Assembly: GCA_944391395.1 (NCBI GenBank)
Contig: CALXTI010000004.1
Span: 20,567 to 84,566, forward strand
Length of the DNA stretch: 64,000 bases
Reading direction: 5' to 3'
Source of the DNA: an uncultured Alphaproteobacteria bacterium
GTDB taxonomy: Bacteria > Pseudomonadota > Alphaproteobacteria > RF32 > CAG-239
Program-made: the position numbers and the translations under genes
Shown here: positions 17,601 to 25,694 of the stretch, piece by piece
Numbering within the stretch: position 1 is the first letter of the stretch
How the letters are laid out: each line of letters begins with the position of its first letter
The notes under the pieces: model-generated
What the model saw: only the letters and a program-made list of their open reading frames with translations
Told to the model about the DNA's origin: nothing
Database searches by the model: none

Positions 17601-18044
17601 GGCAATCATACAACCGGCCAACACAAAACTTCCGACGTAGCTTAAAGCAATAACGGCATTATCCGGTGTTCCCAAAATGTTGACCGTAATCCAAAAAGGA
17701 AAGGTAAGAGCCAATGCCAGCGCGCAAAACAGCCATGACGCCAAAAACTTTCCCCACACCAATGTTTCGGCGGAAACCGGCATGGTCATAATCTGCACGA
17801 TAGTTTTGGTGCGGAATTCTTCCGCCCACAAACGCATGGAAATTCCGGGAATAAACAACAAATATAACCACGGTTGAAAAGCGAACATAACTTGTAACGA
17901 GGCTTGTCCGCGCTCAAAAAAATTCCCGAAATAAAAAGCCATGGCGGCATTCAGGATTAAAAAAGACATCAAATAAATATATGCAAGCGGCGAAATAAAA
18001 TACCGCAATAATTCGTTTTTTGTAACAATCCATAAATTTTTCAT
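14595..18044 (-). CDS. Fused Gld-type ABC transporter subunit: ABC-2 permease + GldG auxiliary domain + DUF4340
   Basis: 1149 residues joining three parts that are normally separate genes. Residues ~1-245 are an ABC-2 permease (GldF-like) with six helices, including PLAYIYLMSFLIL and the RLWAEEFRTKT loop. After a helix near 255-275 comes the GldG/ABC_transp_aux periplasmic domain (~280-720) with VDFSEDKLYTLNKDT. A charged coiled-coil (~725-810) leads to two more helices (~815-835, ~860-880) and a C-terminal DUF4340 domain (~890-1149) with NGVWKLAGYPDFPV. The ATPase partner is the next gene upstream. GldFG-type systems are required for gliding in Bacteroidota; elsewhere their cargo is unknown. 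No internal stop or frameshift is seen. A one-mismatch ACACTGTATTTAAA copy lies at 14843. Confidence 0.9.
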   Translation of the reverse strand: MKNLWIVTKNELLRYFISPLAYIYLMSFLILNAAMAFYFGNFFERGQASLQVMFAFQPWLYLLFIPGISMRLWAEEFRTKTIVQIMTMPVSAETLVWGKFLASWLFCALALALTFPFWITVNILGTPDNAVIALSYVGSFVLAGCMIAISQTMSALTKNQVIALVLAVAANLMFFWSGVEFILSFFRLFLPDYMIDAIASFSFLTHFANIAGGLIELRDVLFFTSIIVLFNFTTILIVGFRTAGTSSWLKSTNRSYYIWAWLMLVLGFMGFNLLANNLTRGTQVDFSEDKLYTLNKDTIMVLQNLTEPVTAKLYYSTILEQRNPAMRQMFDKIRQLLAQYKNRSNGKFDYRIYHPQSLDNVEDRAIADGIQPIPLIDINQNALFGLTIADTLQNKLVIPYFTPAQMPFLEQNLTSLIYQLGRKKKTAAVLSTLPINGGGTDSMILQPWEITNKIKEFYDVRYIQKPEDLNESPDVLIMIHPQNISAEMAEAVKKYSQNYGNILLLLDGAAEAQRIYSSVNHPFTPSNLNGLDEFWGIKFYNEYVVADLDNSITVDATSNYKNNPAFTQDIIQFKLKKENFNPTHPVTKGLNSVLMSSVSVVMPASDNIDFVPLLQASQNSALMPIKVVYDGLNPRQVLTYFKADDNPKILAAAVHGKNADNQFNMIVVGDTDFIYDAFWTTSQTILERTFFIPLFNNADFILNSLDYLTNNASLLDLRGKSARNREFTDIEKLRKQNIFQFKIKEEEIFERINQVKNQLQEIWSKRDFEEREIFTADELALINGIKKQLDELRQELSAVRAQANRDVAHIGMVVKFINIFALPLILSFVLLVFLWLKKGRRNYHAPLKFNRALLKISLTAAVILLAGIISVYYTNRSDIQKYEDKPLFPNLPQQINQVQNIVIKTHDDTLRFVNENGVWKLAGYPDFPVFQERIRSFLSALMEARFYEKKSDKAENLALFGLQPVESEGSPNTRIELWDKDNKPVLTVEIGTYNLDLGRGSSAAYVKFDGKFQVWLAQADFVDLSPNWQQWTYSHIWDLRFGRLESINGENNTDKLADMMKHLLNTAFISSVQQLEKPEELLKMDVKAEHGNQINLNFYKDNGKFWVKYDFGDKVRGKHLQFFASYVKGRFLEISAADWELIKNAAKFD

Positions 18045-18062
18045 GACATTGTCCTTGTTAAA

Positions 18063-18782
18063 TCATTCTTCCGTGTTTTGTGTCAGTTTTTTAAAAGCCT
18101 CGGCCAAAGTTTTGGCTTTTGCTTTGGCTAAAACTTCCTGACAGCTGCCGTCAGCCATCATTATGCCTTTGTTAATCAAAATAATGCGTGTACAAATGTT
18201 TTCCGCCTCTTCCAAGAGGTGGGTGGAAATCAAAATGGTTTTATTTTTGCCCATTTGTTCAATCAACCGCCGCATATGCTCTTTTTGGTTTGGGTCTAAT
18301 CCGTCGGTCGGCTCATCCAAAAGCAAAATATCCGGATTACTCAAAATGCTTTGTGCAAATCCCACGCGGCGTAAATATCCTTTGGAAAGTGTTTCTATTT
18401 TTTGGTTTAAGACGTTTTCAATGTTTGCCAGCTGTATGGAGTGCTCAATTTCTTTTGTGCCGACATGACGCAAATCGGCCATATATCGCAAAAACATTTT
18501 GACGCTCATATCCGGATACAAAGGCGACCCTTCCGGCAAAAAACCGATTTTACTTTTAACCTTGATGGGTTGTTCGGCAATATTTAATCCTTCTACAAAA
18601 ATCGCGCCTGATGTCGGTGCCAAAAAGCCGGTAATCATGTTCATTAAAGTTGATTTTCCGGCGCCGTTTGGTCCTAAAAGCGCGATAACCTCGCCCTTTT
18701 GGGCGGTTAAATTAAAGTCATCCACGGCTTTGATATTGCCGTAGAACTTGCATAAATGTTGTGTCCGGATAACATCAGTCAT
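18063..18782 (-). CDS. ABC transporter ATP-binding subunit (GldA/CcmA-type)
   Basis: ATPase partner of the fused permease gene downstream. 239 residues. Walker A LLGPNGAGKST lies near residue 34. The signature region is degenerate, LSKGYLRRVG in place of LSGGQ, as in many GldA/NatA-type proteins. Walker B ILLLDEPTDGLDP is near residue 152 and the switch His is in LISTHLLEEAE. The start overlaps the anmK stop by 4 bases (ATGA) and the permease fusion starts 18 bases after its stop. Confidence 0.93.
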   Translation of the reverse strand: MTDVIRTQHLCKFYGNIKAVDDFNLTAQKGEVIALLGPNGAGKSTLMNMITGFLAPTSGAIFVEGLNIAEQPIKVKSKIGFLPEGSPLYPDMSVKMFLRYMADLRHVGTKEIEHSIQLANIENVLNQKIETLSKGYLRRVGFAQSILSNPDILLLDEPTDGLDPNQKEHMRRLIEQMGKNKTILISTHLLEEAENICTRIILINKGIMMADGSCQEVLAKAKAKTLAEAFKKLTQNTEE

Positions 18783-19891
18783 TTTGTTTTGTCTTCCTTT
18801 TCATAAATTTCGCCGCCGGTCATGGGTTGAGCCACACCGGTTGTGGTCGGAAAGGTTATCGGCAAACCGTAAATCCGCCGTGCCGCCAAAAAAGCTATTG
18901 CCGGCGCATCGCCGATTTTAAAATCAAAAACATCTTCTTGCGCGGTTTCTATTTTCATTTCTTTTAAGTGCTGACGGATAAAGCGCACCAAAGTCGGGTT
19001 TTGCGCGCCGCCGCCGCAAATGACGGCACAAACCGGAACTTCCGGCAAATAAAGCGCCAAAGAATAAGCGATTGCCTCGCTGACAAAAGCGGTGGCTGTT
19101 GCCGCGCCGTCTTCTAAGGATAACCCTTCCAGATGCTCGGTTTTGTCGTTAAAAGAATTCCGGTCCAAAGATTTTGGCGGATATTTTCCGAAAAAGTCGT
19201 GCTTCATCATTTGGTTTATGATTTTTTCATGAACGACGCCGGTAGCGGCTGATTTGCCGTTAAAATCCATCTGCATTCCGCCGTGTTTGAAAACCCAGTC
19301 GTCAATTAAGGCGTTTCCCGGTCCGCAGTCAAATGCGACGATTTCGCCCAGAGCTCCGGTCCAAATGAGGTTGGTGATGCCACCGATATTGATAAAAACA
19401 TTAGGTTTGTTAAGAGTTTGCGCCAAAGCGCTGTAATAAGTTGCGCTGATAGGCGAACCTTGTCCGCCGTTTAAGATATCGGCATTGCGAAAATGCGTTA
19501 CGACTTTTATACCAGTTTTCTCAGCCAATATGCGCCCTTTGCCGAGTTGATAGGTATAACCGTTTTGTGGTTCGTGACAAATAGTTGTCCCTTCCAACCC
19601 GATGACATCAATCGGTTCATCGCTCTCATGATTGATTTCTTCAACAATTTCATTTATAAAGTCGGTAACTTCTGTTTCCGTTGTTTCAATTAAGGCGCGC
19701 TCTTCCGGGTTGGCGTAATGCAATCCCAAAATCGAGCGAACTTTTTGCGCCAACGGCTCCGGATAAAGAAATTTTCGGGCTGATTTAACCTCATAAATAT
19801 CTACGCCGTCGGTTGACACCAAAGCGGCTTTAATGCCGTCCAAAGATGTTCCGCCCATTAATCCCAGAATATTTAACGGTTTTATCATCAT
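18779..19891 (-). CDS. anmK: Anhydro-N-acetylmuramic acid kinase
   Basis: Cell-wall recycling enzyme that opens and phosphorylates 1,6-anhydro-MurNAc to MurNAc-6-phosphate. About 370 residues, normal. The N-terminal phosphate loop reads GLMGGTSLDGI; the usual form is G-x-MSGTSxDG, so Ser is replaced by Gly, a mild deviation. NIGGITNL lies near residue 165, and FDCGPGNALIDDW and CGGGAQNPTL follow. The open frame starts at GTG 19906, but the ATG pair at 19891/19888 directly before IKPLNILG is likelier. No MurQ etherase is in the window, so the fate of the product is unknown. First gene of the leftward ABC operon. Confidence 0.92.
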   Translation of the reverse strand: MMIKPLNILGLMGGTSLDGIKAALVSTDGVDIYEVKSARKFLYPEPLAQKVRSILGLHYANPEERALIETTETEVTDFINEIVEEINHESDEPIDVIGLEGTTICHEPQNGYTYQLGKGRILAEKTGIKVVTHFRNADILNGGQGSPISATYYSALAQTLNKPNVFINIGGITNLIWTGALGEIVAFDCGPGNALIDDWVFKHGGMQMDFNGKSAATGVVHEKIINQMMKHDFFGKYPPKSLDRNSFNDKTEHLEGLSLEDGAATATAFVSEAIAYSLALYLPEVPVCAVICGGGAQNPTLVRFIRQHLKEMKIETAQEDVFDFKIGDAPAIAFLAARRIYGLPITFPTTTGVAQPMTGGEIYEKEDKTK

Positions 19892-19914
19892 TGTCAAAAA
19901 ATTCACCTCGCTGC

Positions 19915-19942
19915 TTGCATTGTCATAAATATATGCTAATAT
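19915..19942 (+). promoter_or_regulatory. Sigma-70 type promoter candidate for tyrS
   Basis: TTGCAT at 19915-19920, a 16-base spacer and TAATAT at 19937-19942. The expected start is ~25 bases before the tyrS ATG, with AAGGAAAAG as ribosome site in between. Confidence 0.5.
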
Positions 19943-19972
19943 GCGTTAAAATTTAGTATAAGGAAAAGAAAA

Positions 19973-21226
19973 ATGAGCACATGGAAATCCGAATTTTTTA
20001 ATATTATGGTTGAACGCGGTTTTTACAATCAATGCACCAATGATACGGGTTTTGACGAATATCTGGCCGATTGTGAAAAGAAAGGCACCCCGGCCGTTGG
20101 TTATCTGGGTTCGGATCCGACCGGCGACAGCCTGCATGTCGGACACATTGTGCCGGTGATGATGCTGCGTTGGTTTCAAAAATGCGGCCACAAACCGTTA
20201 ACTTTGGTCGGCGGCGCCACTGCGCGTATCGGCGACCCTTCCGGTAAAGACAAGTTGCGCCCTTTTTTGAGCGAAGAAACTTTGGCGCATAACACCGAAG
20301 GTTTGAAAAAGTCTTTTCGCAAGTTTTTGAATTTTGAAACAGGCGCCAATGCCGCCGAAATGGTTGATAACTGGGATTGGTTCAAAGACATCAACTATCT
20401 GGCGTTTTTGCGTGATATCGGCACCTGTTATTCGGTCAACCGCATGCTGACGATGGATAGTGTCAAAAGCCGCTTGGAACGCGAACAGCCGATGTCGTTT
20501 TTAGAGTTTAATTATCAACTTTTGCAAGGTTATGATTTTTGTGTTTTGTATCAAAAATATGGTTGCCGCGCTCAAATAGCCGGCGCCGACCAATGGGGCA
20601 ACATTGTTTCCGGTACTGAACTCGGTCGTCGTCGTTATGATGTGGAATTGTTTGGTTTTACCAGCCCGATTTTGACTGATTCTTCCGGCAAAAAAATGGG
20701 CAAATCCGAAGGCAATGCCGTGTGGATTAATGATGAAAAACTTTCTTCGTATGATTACTATCAATATTTCCGCAACATTTGTGATGCTGAAGTCGGCAAA
20801 TGTTTAAGAGTGTTTACGGATTTACCGATGGATGAAGTTCGTCGCTTGGAAAGCCTGAAAGACAAAGAAATCAATGAGGCTAAAAAGATTTTGGCTTATG
20901 AGGCTACCAAGATGTGCCGCGGTAAGGCGGAGGCTAAAGCCGCGCAGGACACGGCGGTCAAAACTTTTGAACAAGGTATGGCCGGCGGCGAATTGCCGGA
21001 GATTAAAGCGGATTTAAATGCCGGAATCGGTGTACTGGACGCCTTTTTGCAAATAGGTTTTGTTGAAAGCAAAGGTGAAGCGCGTCGTCTGATAAAACAA
21101 GCGGGCTTAAAAATCAACGACAAACCGGTTACGGATGAAAATTATAAAATAACGACCGCTGATTTACTTAATGGTCAGGTCAAGCTCTCTCAAGGCAAGA
21201 AGAAGCACGGTTTGATTAAGGCTTAA
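19973..21226 (+). CDS. tyrS: Tyrosyl-tRNA synthetase
   Basis: Class I aminoacyl-tRNA synthetase charging tRNA-Tyr. 417 residues, normal for the TyrS type. The HIGH-equivalent HVGHIVPVMML is near residue 53, after YLGSDPTGDSLH. A QLLQGYDF stretch and the GADQWGNI tyrosine pocket follow. The KMSKS-equivalent is KKMGKSEGN near residue 242, with Gly instead of the first Ser as in many TyrS. The C-terminus is an S4 RNA-binding domain (FLQIGFVESKGEARRLIKQ). It stands alone, facing away from anmK, with its own promoter and terminator. Confidence 0.97.
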   Translation: MSTWKSEFFNIMVERGFYNQCTNDTGFDEYLADCEKKGTPAVGYLGSDPTGDSLHVGHIVPVMMLRWFQKCGHKPLTLVGGATARIGDPSGKDKLRPFLSEETLAHNTEGLKKSFRKFLNFETGANAAEMVDNWDWFKDINYLAFLRDIGTCYSVNRMLTMDSVKSRLEREQPMSFLEFNYQLLQGYDFCVLYQKYGCRAQIAGADQWGNIVSGTELGRRRYDVELFGFTSPILTDSSGKKMGKSEGNAVWINDEKLSSYDYYQYFRNICDAEVGKCLRVFTDLPMDEVRRLESLKDKEINEAKKILAYEATKMCRGKAEAKAAQDTAVKTFEQGMAGGELPEIKADLNAGIGVLDAFLQIGFVESKGEARRLIKQAGLKINDKPVTDENYKITTADLLNGQVKLSQGKKKHGLIKA

Positions 21227-21234
21227 AATCAATC

Positions 21235-21256
21235 CCCCGTTCTTGACAGAACGGGG
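21235..21256 (+). terminator. Terminator after tyrS
   Basis: CCCCGTTCT / AGAACGGGG, a perfect 9-base stem with a TGAC loop, 9 bases after the tyrS stop, followed by a modest T-rich tail (AGTTTGTTG). Confidence 0.72.
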
Positions 21257-21293
21257 AGTTTGTTGTGCAAATGTTTTTTTGTTTTATTTAAAA

Positions 21294-21324
21294 ACAACCG
21301 CTCCTGATAAAAAGGAACGGTTGT
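21294..21324 (-). terminator. Terminator after the ADP-dependent kinase gene
   Basis: ACAACCGCTCC pairs with GGAACGGTTGT (one mismatch) around a 9-base loop. Read on the - strand it is followed by TTTTTAAATAAAAC, a proper U-run, 26 bases beyond the kinase stop. Confidence 0.72.
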
Positions 21325-21349
21325 AAGTTGTTCATCTCAAAACGCGATA

Positions 21350-22744
21350 CTATCTTGCCGCCACCAGCGAAAGCGAAGAAATCGTGTCGCCCATACCGAC
21401 CAATGTAACCGGTTTTTCAATCAAAATCGTCGGCACCACAATCAAATCCCAGCGGCGATAGCGCCCGATACCGGTTTGTGCCAAATCATTTTGGCCGGTT
21501 GCCCAAGCCAGACTATCGGCTTCAATCAATCCGACATCGGAAACTTCACGCCCGTGCGCCCACAAAAGTTCGTCAATCGACCCGGTTCCGGCTTTGGCGG
21601 CAGCAATAGTTGCCGCTGTCATCATTCCTTTTAAGTTTTGCTCCGGTGAGATTTTAAAGTTTGTGTCCTGTAAAGTCATATACAATCCGAACATATGCAG
21701 CTGAATCCGCGGTACCGAGGTTTTTTCTTTGATTTTAACCAATCCGGAAAACAGATTTTCCGCCGTCGTTTGTTGTCGGCAGCGTTCAGCCAGCGCCTCT
21801 TCATCAATAACTTCCAGAATATCTATGGTTTCCCGTTCGTTGATGCCGATGGAATCCATCAAGGGCGCCACCTTATCAATAATTGCCTTGCGGATGATTT
21901 TATCCTGAGTAGAGGCGATTTCCAAATGAAAAACGCAGTCAGGGTTGTTTTTGCGCCAAGTTTCAATTTCGGGCAGAATATTATCAATCAGTTTTTCCCC
22001 CTGATTGTTGGAAGTCAAAGCGTGAAAACCCGATAAAATGACATAATCAACCGGATTGTTATGAACGTGATGTATGAAATTTTTATCGGTAATCAGTTTC
22101 AAGTTTAACGGATCATAAGTGGCAATAAAACGATTGGATTTCGGGCAACGGAATTTTTGTCCCTCCAACTCCAGCACATCGCCCTTGTCAAACTCAATAA
22201 TCCAATGAATAAGCGGAATGTCTCTTTTACGGTCGATTTTATAAGCCGGTTGAACTTTGCCTTCATCATCAAAAGAAAGCAGATTTTCAAGTTTGGCAAA
22301 TTGTTCGGCTTGCAGTTTCGGCAAAGAGTTCGTATGCACAAAAACGTTTTTAATGCCGACCGTAGCCAGAGCATTACCGACGATTCCGCCTTGTCCGCCG
22401 ATTTGCAGTCGGTCGTAACCGATGTTTTTATCCATCCAGTCATAGACTTCTTTTTCTTCGGTAATCCACTCTTCGGCGATTCCTTTTGTAAAGCATTTAA
22501 AAATCCCCCGCACAACGTCATCGGGGGTCAAAATTTTTGTTTGTTCAACACGCTCGAGGTCTTTTAGAGACATTTTTCTGGATTCTGCCAGTTCGGCCAA
22601 ACGCTTTGCCGAAAGCTTAATGACTGCGTCGATATTGGCATTAAACCCGGTTGCGGCGGCATTGATTTCTTTTAATTTTGCCAACTGTTCCGGAACAATC
22701 TGATATTTTTTTTGCCACATTTTTTTCAAATCGGGTGTATCCAT
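21350..22744 (-). CDS. ADP-dependent glucokinase/phosphofructokinase family sugar kinase
   Basis: Ribokinase-fold sugar kinase of the ADPGK/ADP-PFK family, which in characterised archaeal and animal members uses ADP as phosphoryl donor to phosphorylate glucose or fructose-6-phosphate. 464 residues, usual for the family (~450-480). Visible hallmarks are the sugar-binding GFNANIDAVIKL near residue 34, GGQGGIVGNALA near 117 and the catalytic GMGDTISS near the C-terminus, the family's GxGD with the base Asp. ATG 22744 has GGAG 7 bases upstream; the frame also opens one codon earlier at TTG. Which sugar is used is not decidable by eye. Monocistronic between its own terminator and the mitofilin-like gene. 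Confidence 0.85.
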   Translation of the reverse strand: MDTPDLKKMWQKKYQIVPEQLAKLKEINAAATGFNANIDAVIKLSAKRLAELAESRKMSLKDLERVEQTKILTPDDVVRGIFKCFTKGIAEEWITEEKEVYDWMDKNIGYDRLQIGGQGGIVGNALATVGIKNVFVHTNSLPKLQAEQFAKLENLLSFDDEGKVQPAYKIDRKRDIPLIHWIIEFDKGDVLELEGQKFRCPKSNRFIATYDPLNLKLITDKNFIHHVHNNPVDYVILSGFHALTSNNQGEKLIDNILPEIETWRKNNPDCVFHLEIASTQDKIIRKAIIDKVAPLMDSIGINERETIDILEVIDEEALAERCRQQTTAENLFSGLVKIKEKTSVPRIQLHMFGLYMTLQDTNFKISPEQNLKGMMTAATIAAAKAGTGSIDELLWAHGREVSDVGLIEADSLAWATGQNDLAQTGIGRYRRWDLIVVPTILIEKPVTLVGMGDTISSLSLVAAR

Positions 22745-22786
22745 CAATTTTCTCCATCTCTAAAAAATAGTCTTTTATGTAAAGTT

Positions 22787-23851
22787 TTAAAACTGTTGTG
22801 CAACAGATTCGTTTTTAAGATTTTCAACTTTCATAAACGCCAGCGTCAGCGCTTGAATGTTGTTCAAGGCTTGAGCAAAATCGTCTGCCTTGGCATATTT
22901 TTGCTGCCAGGTTTTAAACGCCGGAGTTTGGTATTTCGCATCTGCCTGCATCAACAAAACAGCCTGAGCAAAATCACCGTTGTTGACAAGTTGATGGATT
23001 TTGTCGGCAGTGTTTTCTTTAACGATGTTTGTATTCTCATTTTCACCGTTATATTCCACGACAATAAGCTTGCTTAATTTGTCGTTTAATTTTTCTTTCC
23101 AGCTTGAGGCGTTGTTGTTTGCCTCAGACGCCGCGACAGAGGTTTCATCATGCGTTTTTTCAATGTTTTGTGTCGCATACAAAAGGTTAAATTCATCAAT
23201 CAGCATTTGCGGTGTTGCAACGCCGTCGGCAGCGGACAAGGCAATGGTTTCGGCGGATTTTTCCATGCTTGTGCCGGCTGCCAGTTGGCGCAAGACCTCT
23301 GCCTCGTACACAAAGGGCTTGCCGCTTGCCGAGGCGTCTTTCACCAACATGGCCGCGGTTAAAATCAAAGCGCCTTGTGAGCTGATTTTGCCCAAAGTTT
23401 GAACTTTTGCTTCCAACCCGTCAACTCGGGTAACAAGCCCCAAAACGGCGGCATTGCTTGCTTTTGCGTCCAAAATTTCTTTATTGATTTGTAAAGATTT
23501 ATTGATTCTTTCATTAAGAAAGGCTGTTCTTTTAACAAAGGTGTTATTGATTTTTTCCCATTCCTGCCGGCTGATATCCTGCGACTTTTCTGTTTGCAAA
23601 GCCTGCACCTGATTATTAAGCCGGACAATTTGTTCTTTAAGCGCGTCAATTTCTTGTTTTTGTAAGGATAGTTCTTGCGATTTAACAAAAATCTGCGGGT
23701 TTTGATAAACATACCACCCGCCCAAAGCAACAAATACAACCACGACTGCGGCGGTCGTTTTTCCTAAAAACTTATTTTTAACCGGAACTTTTTGTTTGTC
23801 ATTGGTTGTTTGATTTTCCGTAAGAGATTTTTTTTCGGTGTTTTTTACCAT
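22787..23851 (-). CDS. Bacterial mitofilin (Mic60-like) inner-membrane protein
   Basis: 354 residues from the ATG at 23851, which has AAGGA 9 bases upstream (the frame opens further at 23884). A charged cytosolic N-terminus precedes one membrane helix (TTAAVVVVFVALGGWYVY, near residues 32-50). Then comes a long periplasmic coiled coil (ELSLQKQEIDALKEQIVRLN onward) and an Ala-rich helical C-terminal domain with VLRQLAAG and AVLLMQAD. This is the architecture of the COG4223/mitofilin proteins of Alphaproteobacteria, homologues of mitochondrial Mic60 implicated in membrane shaping and envelope spanning. It stands divergent to tsaD. In most relatives hemC and hemD sit in between and hemY after; here they are missing. 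Confidence 0.72.
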   Translation of the reverse strand: MVKNTEKKSLTENQTTNDKQKVPVKNKFLGKTTAAVVVVFVALGGWYVYQNPQIFVKSQELSLQKQEIDALKEQIVRLNNQVQALQTEKSQDISRQEWEKINNTFVKRTAFLNERINKSLQINKEILDAKASNAAVLGLVTRVDGLEAKVQTLGKISSQGALILTAAMLVKDASASGKPFVYEAEVLRQLAAGTSMEKSAETIALSAADGVATPQMLIDEFNLLYATQNIEKTHDETSVAASEANNNASSWKEKLNDKLSKLIVVEYNGENENTNIVKENTADKIHQLVNNGDFAQAVLLMQADAKYQTPAFKTWQQKYAKADDFAQALNNIQALTLAFMKVENLKNESVAQQF

Positions 23852-23947
23852 TTTTTCGTCCTTTGTCTGAATAATTCTTGGCAAGAATATTTTTATAGTT
23901 TATATAATTAAAAAAAAACTGCAACAGATTAATTGGATTATACAAAA

Positions 23948-25024
23948 ATGATAGTGTTGGGAATTGAAAGCAGTTGTGATGAAACCGCGGCCGCCATCGT
24001 TGATGAAAAGCGTGAAATTTTAGGTCAGTCGCTGCTTTCGCAGGAAGAACACAAAGTCTACGGCGGTGTTGTGCCGGAGATTGCCGCACGTGCGCATTTG
24101 GAACATATAGATGAAATTATAGAGTTTTGCGTGAAGCGTTCCGGTGTAAAATTAACGGATTTAGACGCTATCGCTGCCTCAAGCGGCCCCGGTTTGATTG
24201 GCGGGGTGGTAGTAGGTGTTATGGCGGCAAAAGCGTTGGCGTTGGCTTTGAACAAACCGTTTGTCGCTGTCAATCATTTGGAGGGGCATGCTTTGTGCGC
24301 CCGACTTTCCAACGATGTGGAATATCCGTATTTGTTGTTGCTGGTTTCCGGCGGCCATTGCCAGATTTTGGTTGTTAAAAACGTAGGCGAATATGAACGC
24401 TTGGGCACCACAATAGATGATGCCGCCGGTGAGGCTTTTGATAAAGTGGCAAAAATGCTGGGTCTGGGGTATCCCGGCGGCCCGATGATTGAAAAATCCG
24501 CCGCTGTCGGCGATGAAACGCGCTTTTCCCTGCCGCGGCCGCTTATCGGCTCCGATGATTGCAACTTGTCATTTTCCGGTTTAAAAACGGCGGTGCGTAA
24601 ATTGATTGAATCCTATGCTCCCGACGGCGATTTAAATCATGCGGTAATTTCCGGCAAAGATATTGCCGATATTTGTGCCTGTTTCCAATACGCGGCAACG
24701 GATTGTCTTGTGCGCAAACTCAAAAGAGCCATCGGCATATTTAAACAAAAATATCCCAAAGGGCGTCATCTGGTGGTTTCCGGCGGTGTGGCTGCCAACA
24801 CTTATTTGCGGGAAAAGTTGCGGATTTTGGCTGATGAAAATGGCTTAGAATTTGCTGCGCCGCCGATTCGCTTTTGTACCGACAACGGTGTGATGGTGGC
24901 CTGGGCGGGGCTTGAACGATTCCGTGCTGGCTATACCGATTCGCTTGATTTTAAACCGCGTCCGCGCTGGCCGTTGGATGAAAACGCGCCCAAAGCGGCG
25001 GGCGCCGGCGGTGTCAAGGCTTAA
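23948..25024 (+). CDS. tsaD: tRNA N6-threonylcarbamoyladenosine (t6A37) transferase subunit
   Basis: Transfers threonylcarbamoyl to A37 of ANN-decoding tRNAs, together with TsaB and TsaE. 358 residues from ATG 23948 (the frame opens 5 codons earlier at TTG). ASKHA-fold motifs are present: GIESSCDETAAAIV at residues 4-17, the metal-binding HLEGH near 109, LLVSGGH near 130, DDAAGEAFDKVAKMLGL near 157 and SGGVAANTYLR near 282. The partner tsaE is 9 kb downstream; tsaB and tsaC are not in the window. nth follows after 12 bases. Confidence 0.96.
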   Translation: MIVLGIESSCDETAAAIVDEKREILGQSLLSQEEHKVYGGVVPEIAARAHLEHIDEIIEFCVKRSGVKLTDLDAIAASSGPGLIGGVVVGVMAAKALALALNKPFVAVNHLEGHALCARLSNDVEYPYLLLLVSGGHCQILVVKNVGEYERLGTTIDDAAGEAFDKVAKMLGLGYPGGPMIEKSAAVGDETRFSLPRPLIGSDDCNLSFSGLKTAVRKLIESYAPDGDLNHAVISGKDIADICACFQYAATDCLVRKLKRAIGIFKQKYPKGRHLVVSGGVAANTYLREKLRILADENGLEFAAPPIRFCTDNGVMVAWAGLERFRAGYTDSLDFKPRPRWPLDENAPKAAGAGGVKA

Positions 25025-25036
25025 AAAAGGAAGAAT

Positions 25037-25693
25037 ATGGAAAAGCAACAAACAAATCTTCGTCCGCCGAAAGAAACGTTGGAAATTATGGAAATTTTCA
25101 ACAAAGAGGACCCTAACCCGCGTTGTGAGCTTAATTTTAATAACGCTTATACTTTGCTGGTGGCGGTGGTGTTGTCGGCACAAAGCACCGATAAAGGCGT
25201 CAACCGCGCAACGGAAAAATTATTTGAAATTGCCGATACGCCGCAAAAAATGCTTGATTTGGGGATAGACGGCTTAAAAGAGTATATAAAGACCATCGGC
25301 TTATATAACAACAAAGCCAAGAGCATCATGTCATTAAGCAAAGATTTGGTTGAAAAGTATAACGGCGAAGTTCCGCACGACCGTGAGGCTTTGGAAAAAT
25401 TAGCCGGTGTCGGCCGCAAAACCGCAAATGTTGTGCTGAATGTGTGGTTTAATGAGCCGACTTTGGCGGTTGATACCCATGTTTTCAGAGTGGCGCACCG
25501 TTTGGACATGAGCCAAGGCAAAACGCCGCTGGAAGTTGAAAAAGATTTATTGAAAGTTTTACCGCCGGAATACGCCAAAAACGCCAATCACTGGCTGGTG
25601 TTGTTCGGCCGTTATATTTGCAAAGCTCAAAATCCGGACTGCCAAAATTGTCCGATAAAAACATATTGCCGCAGCAATGATAAGAGAGGTTAA
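25037..25693 (+). CDS. nth: Endonuclease III (DNA glycosylase/AP lyase)
   Basis: Base-excision repair enzyme for oxidised pyrimidines. 218 residues, normal. The helix-hairpin-helix LAGVGRKTANVVLN is near residue 115, with the catalytic Lys in GRKTA, and the catalytic Asp is in VDTHVFRVAHRL near 140. The C-terminal [4Fe-4S] loop is intact as C-x6-C-x2-C-x5-C (CKAQNPDCQNCPIKTYC). AAGGAAG precedes the ATG. It shares a transcript with tsaD upstream and leads into the broken glycosyltransferase, one base after its stop. Confidence 0.96.
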   Translation: MEKQQTNLRPPKETLEIMEIFNKEDPNPRCELNFNNAYTLLVAVVLSAQSTDKGVNRATEKLFEIADTPQKMLDLGIDGLKEYIKTIGLYNNKAKSIMSLSKDLVEKYNGEVPHDREALEKLAGVGRKTANVVLNVWFNEPTLAVDTHVFRVAHRLDMSQGKTPLEVEKDLLKVLPPEYAKNANHWLVLFGRYICKAQNPDCQNCPIKTYCRSNDKRG

Positions 25694-25694
25694 A

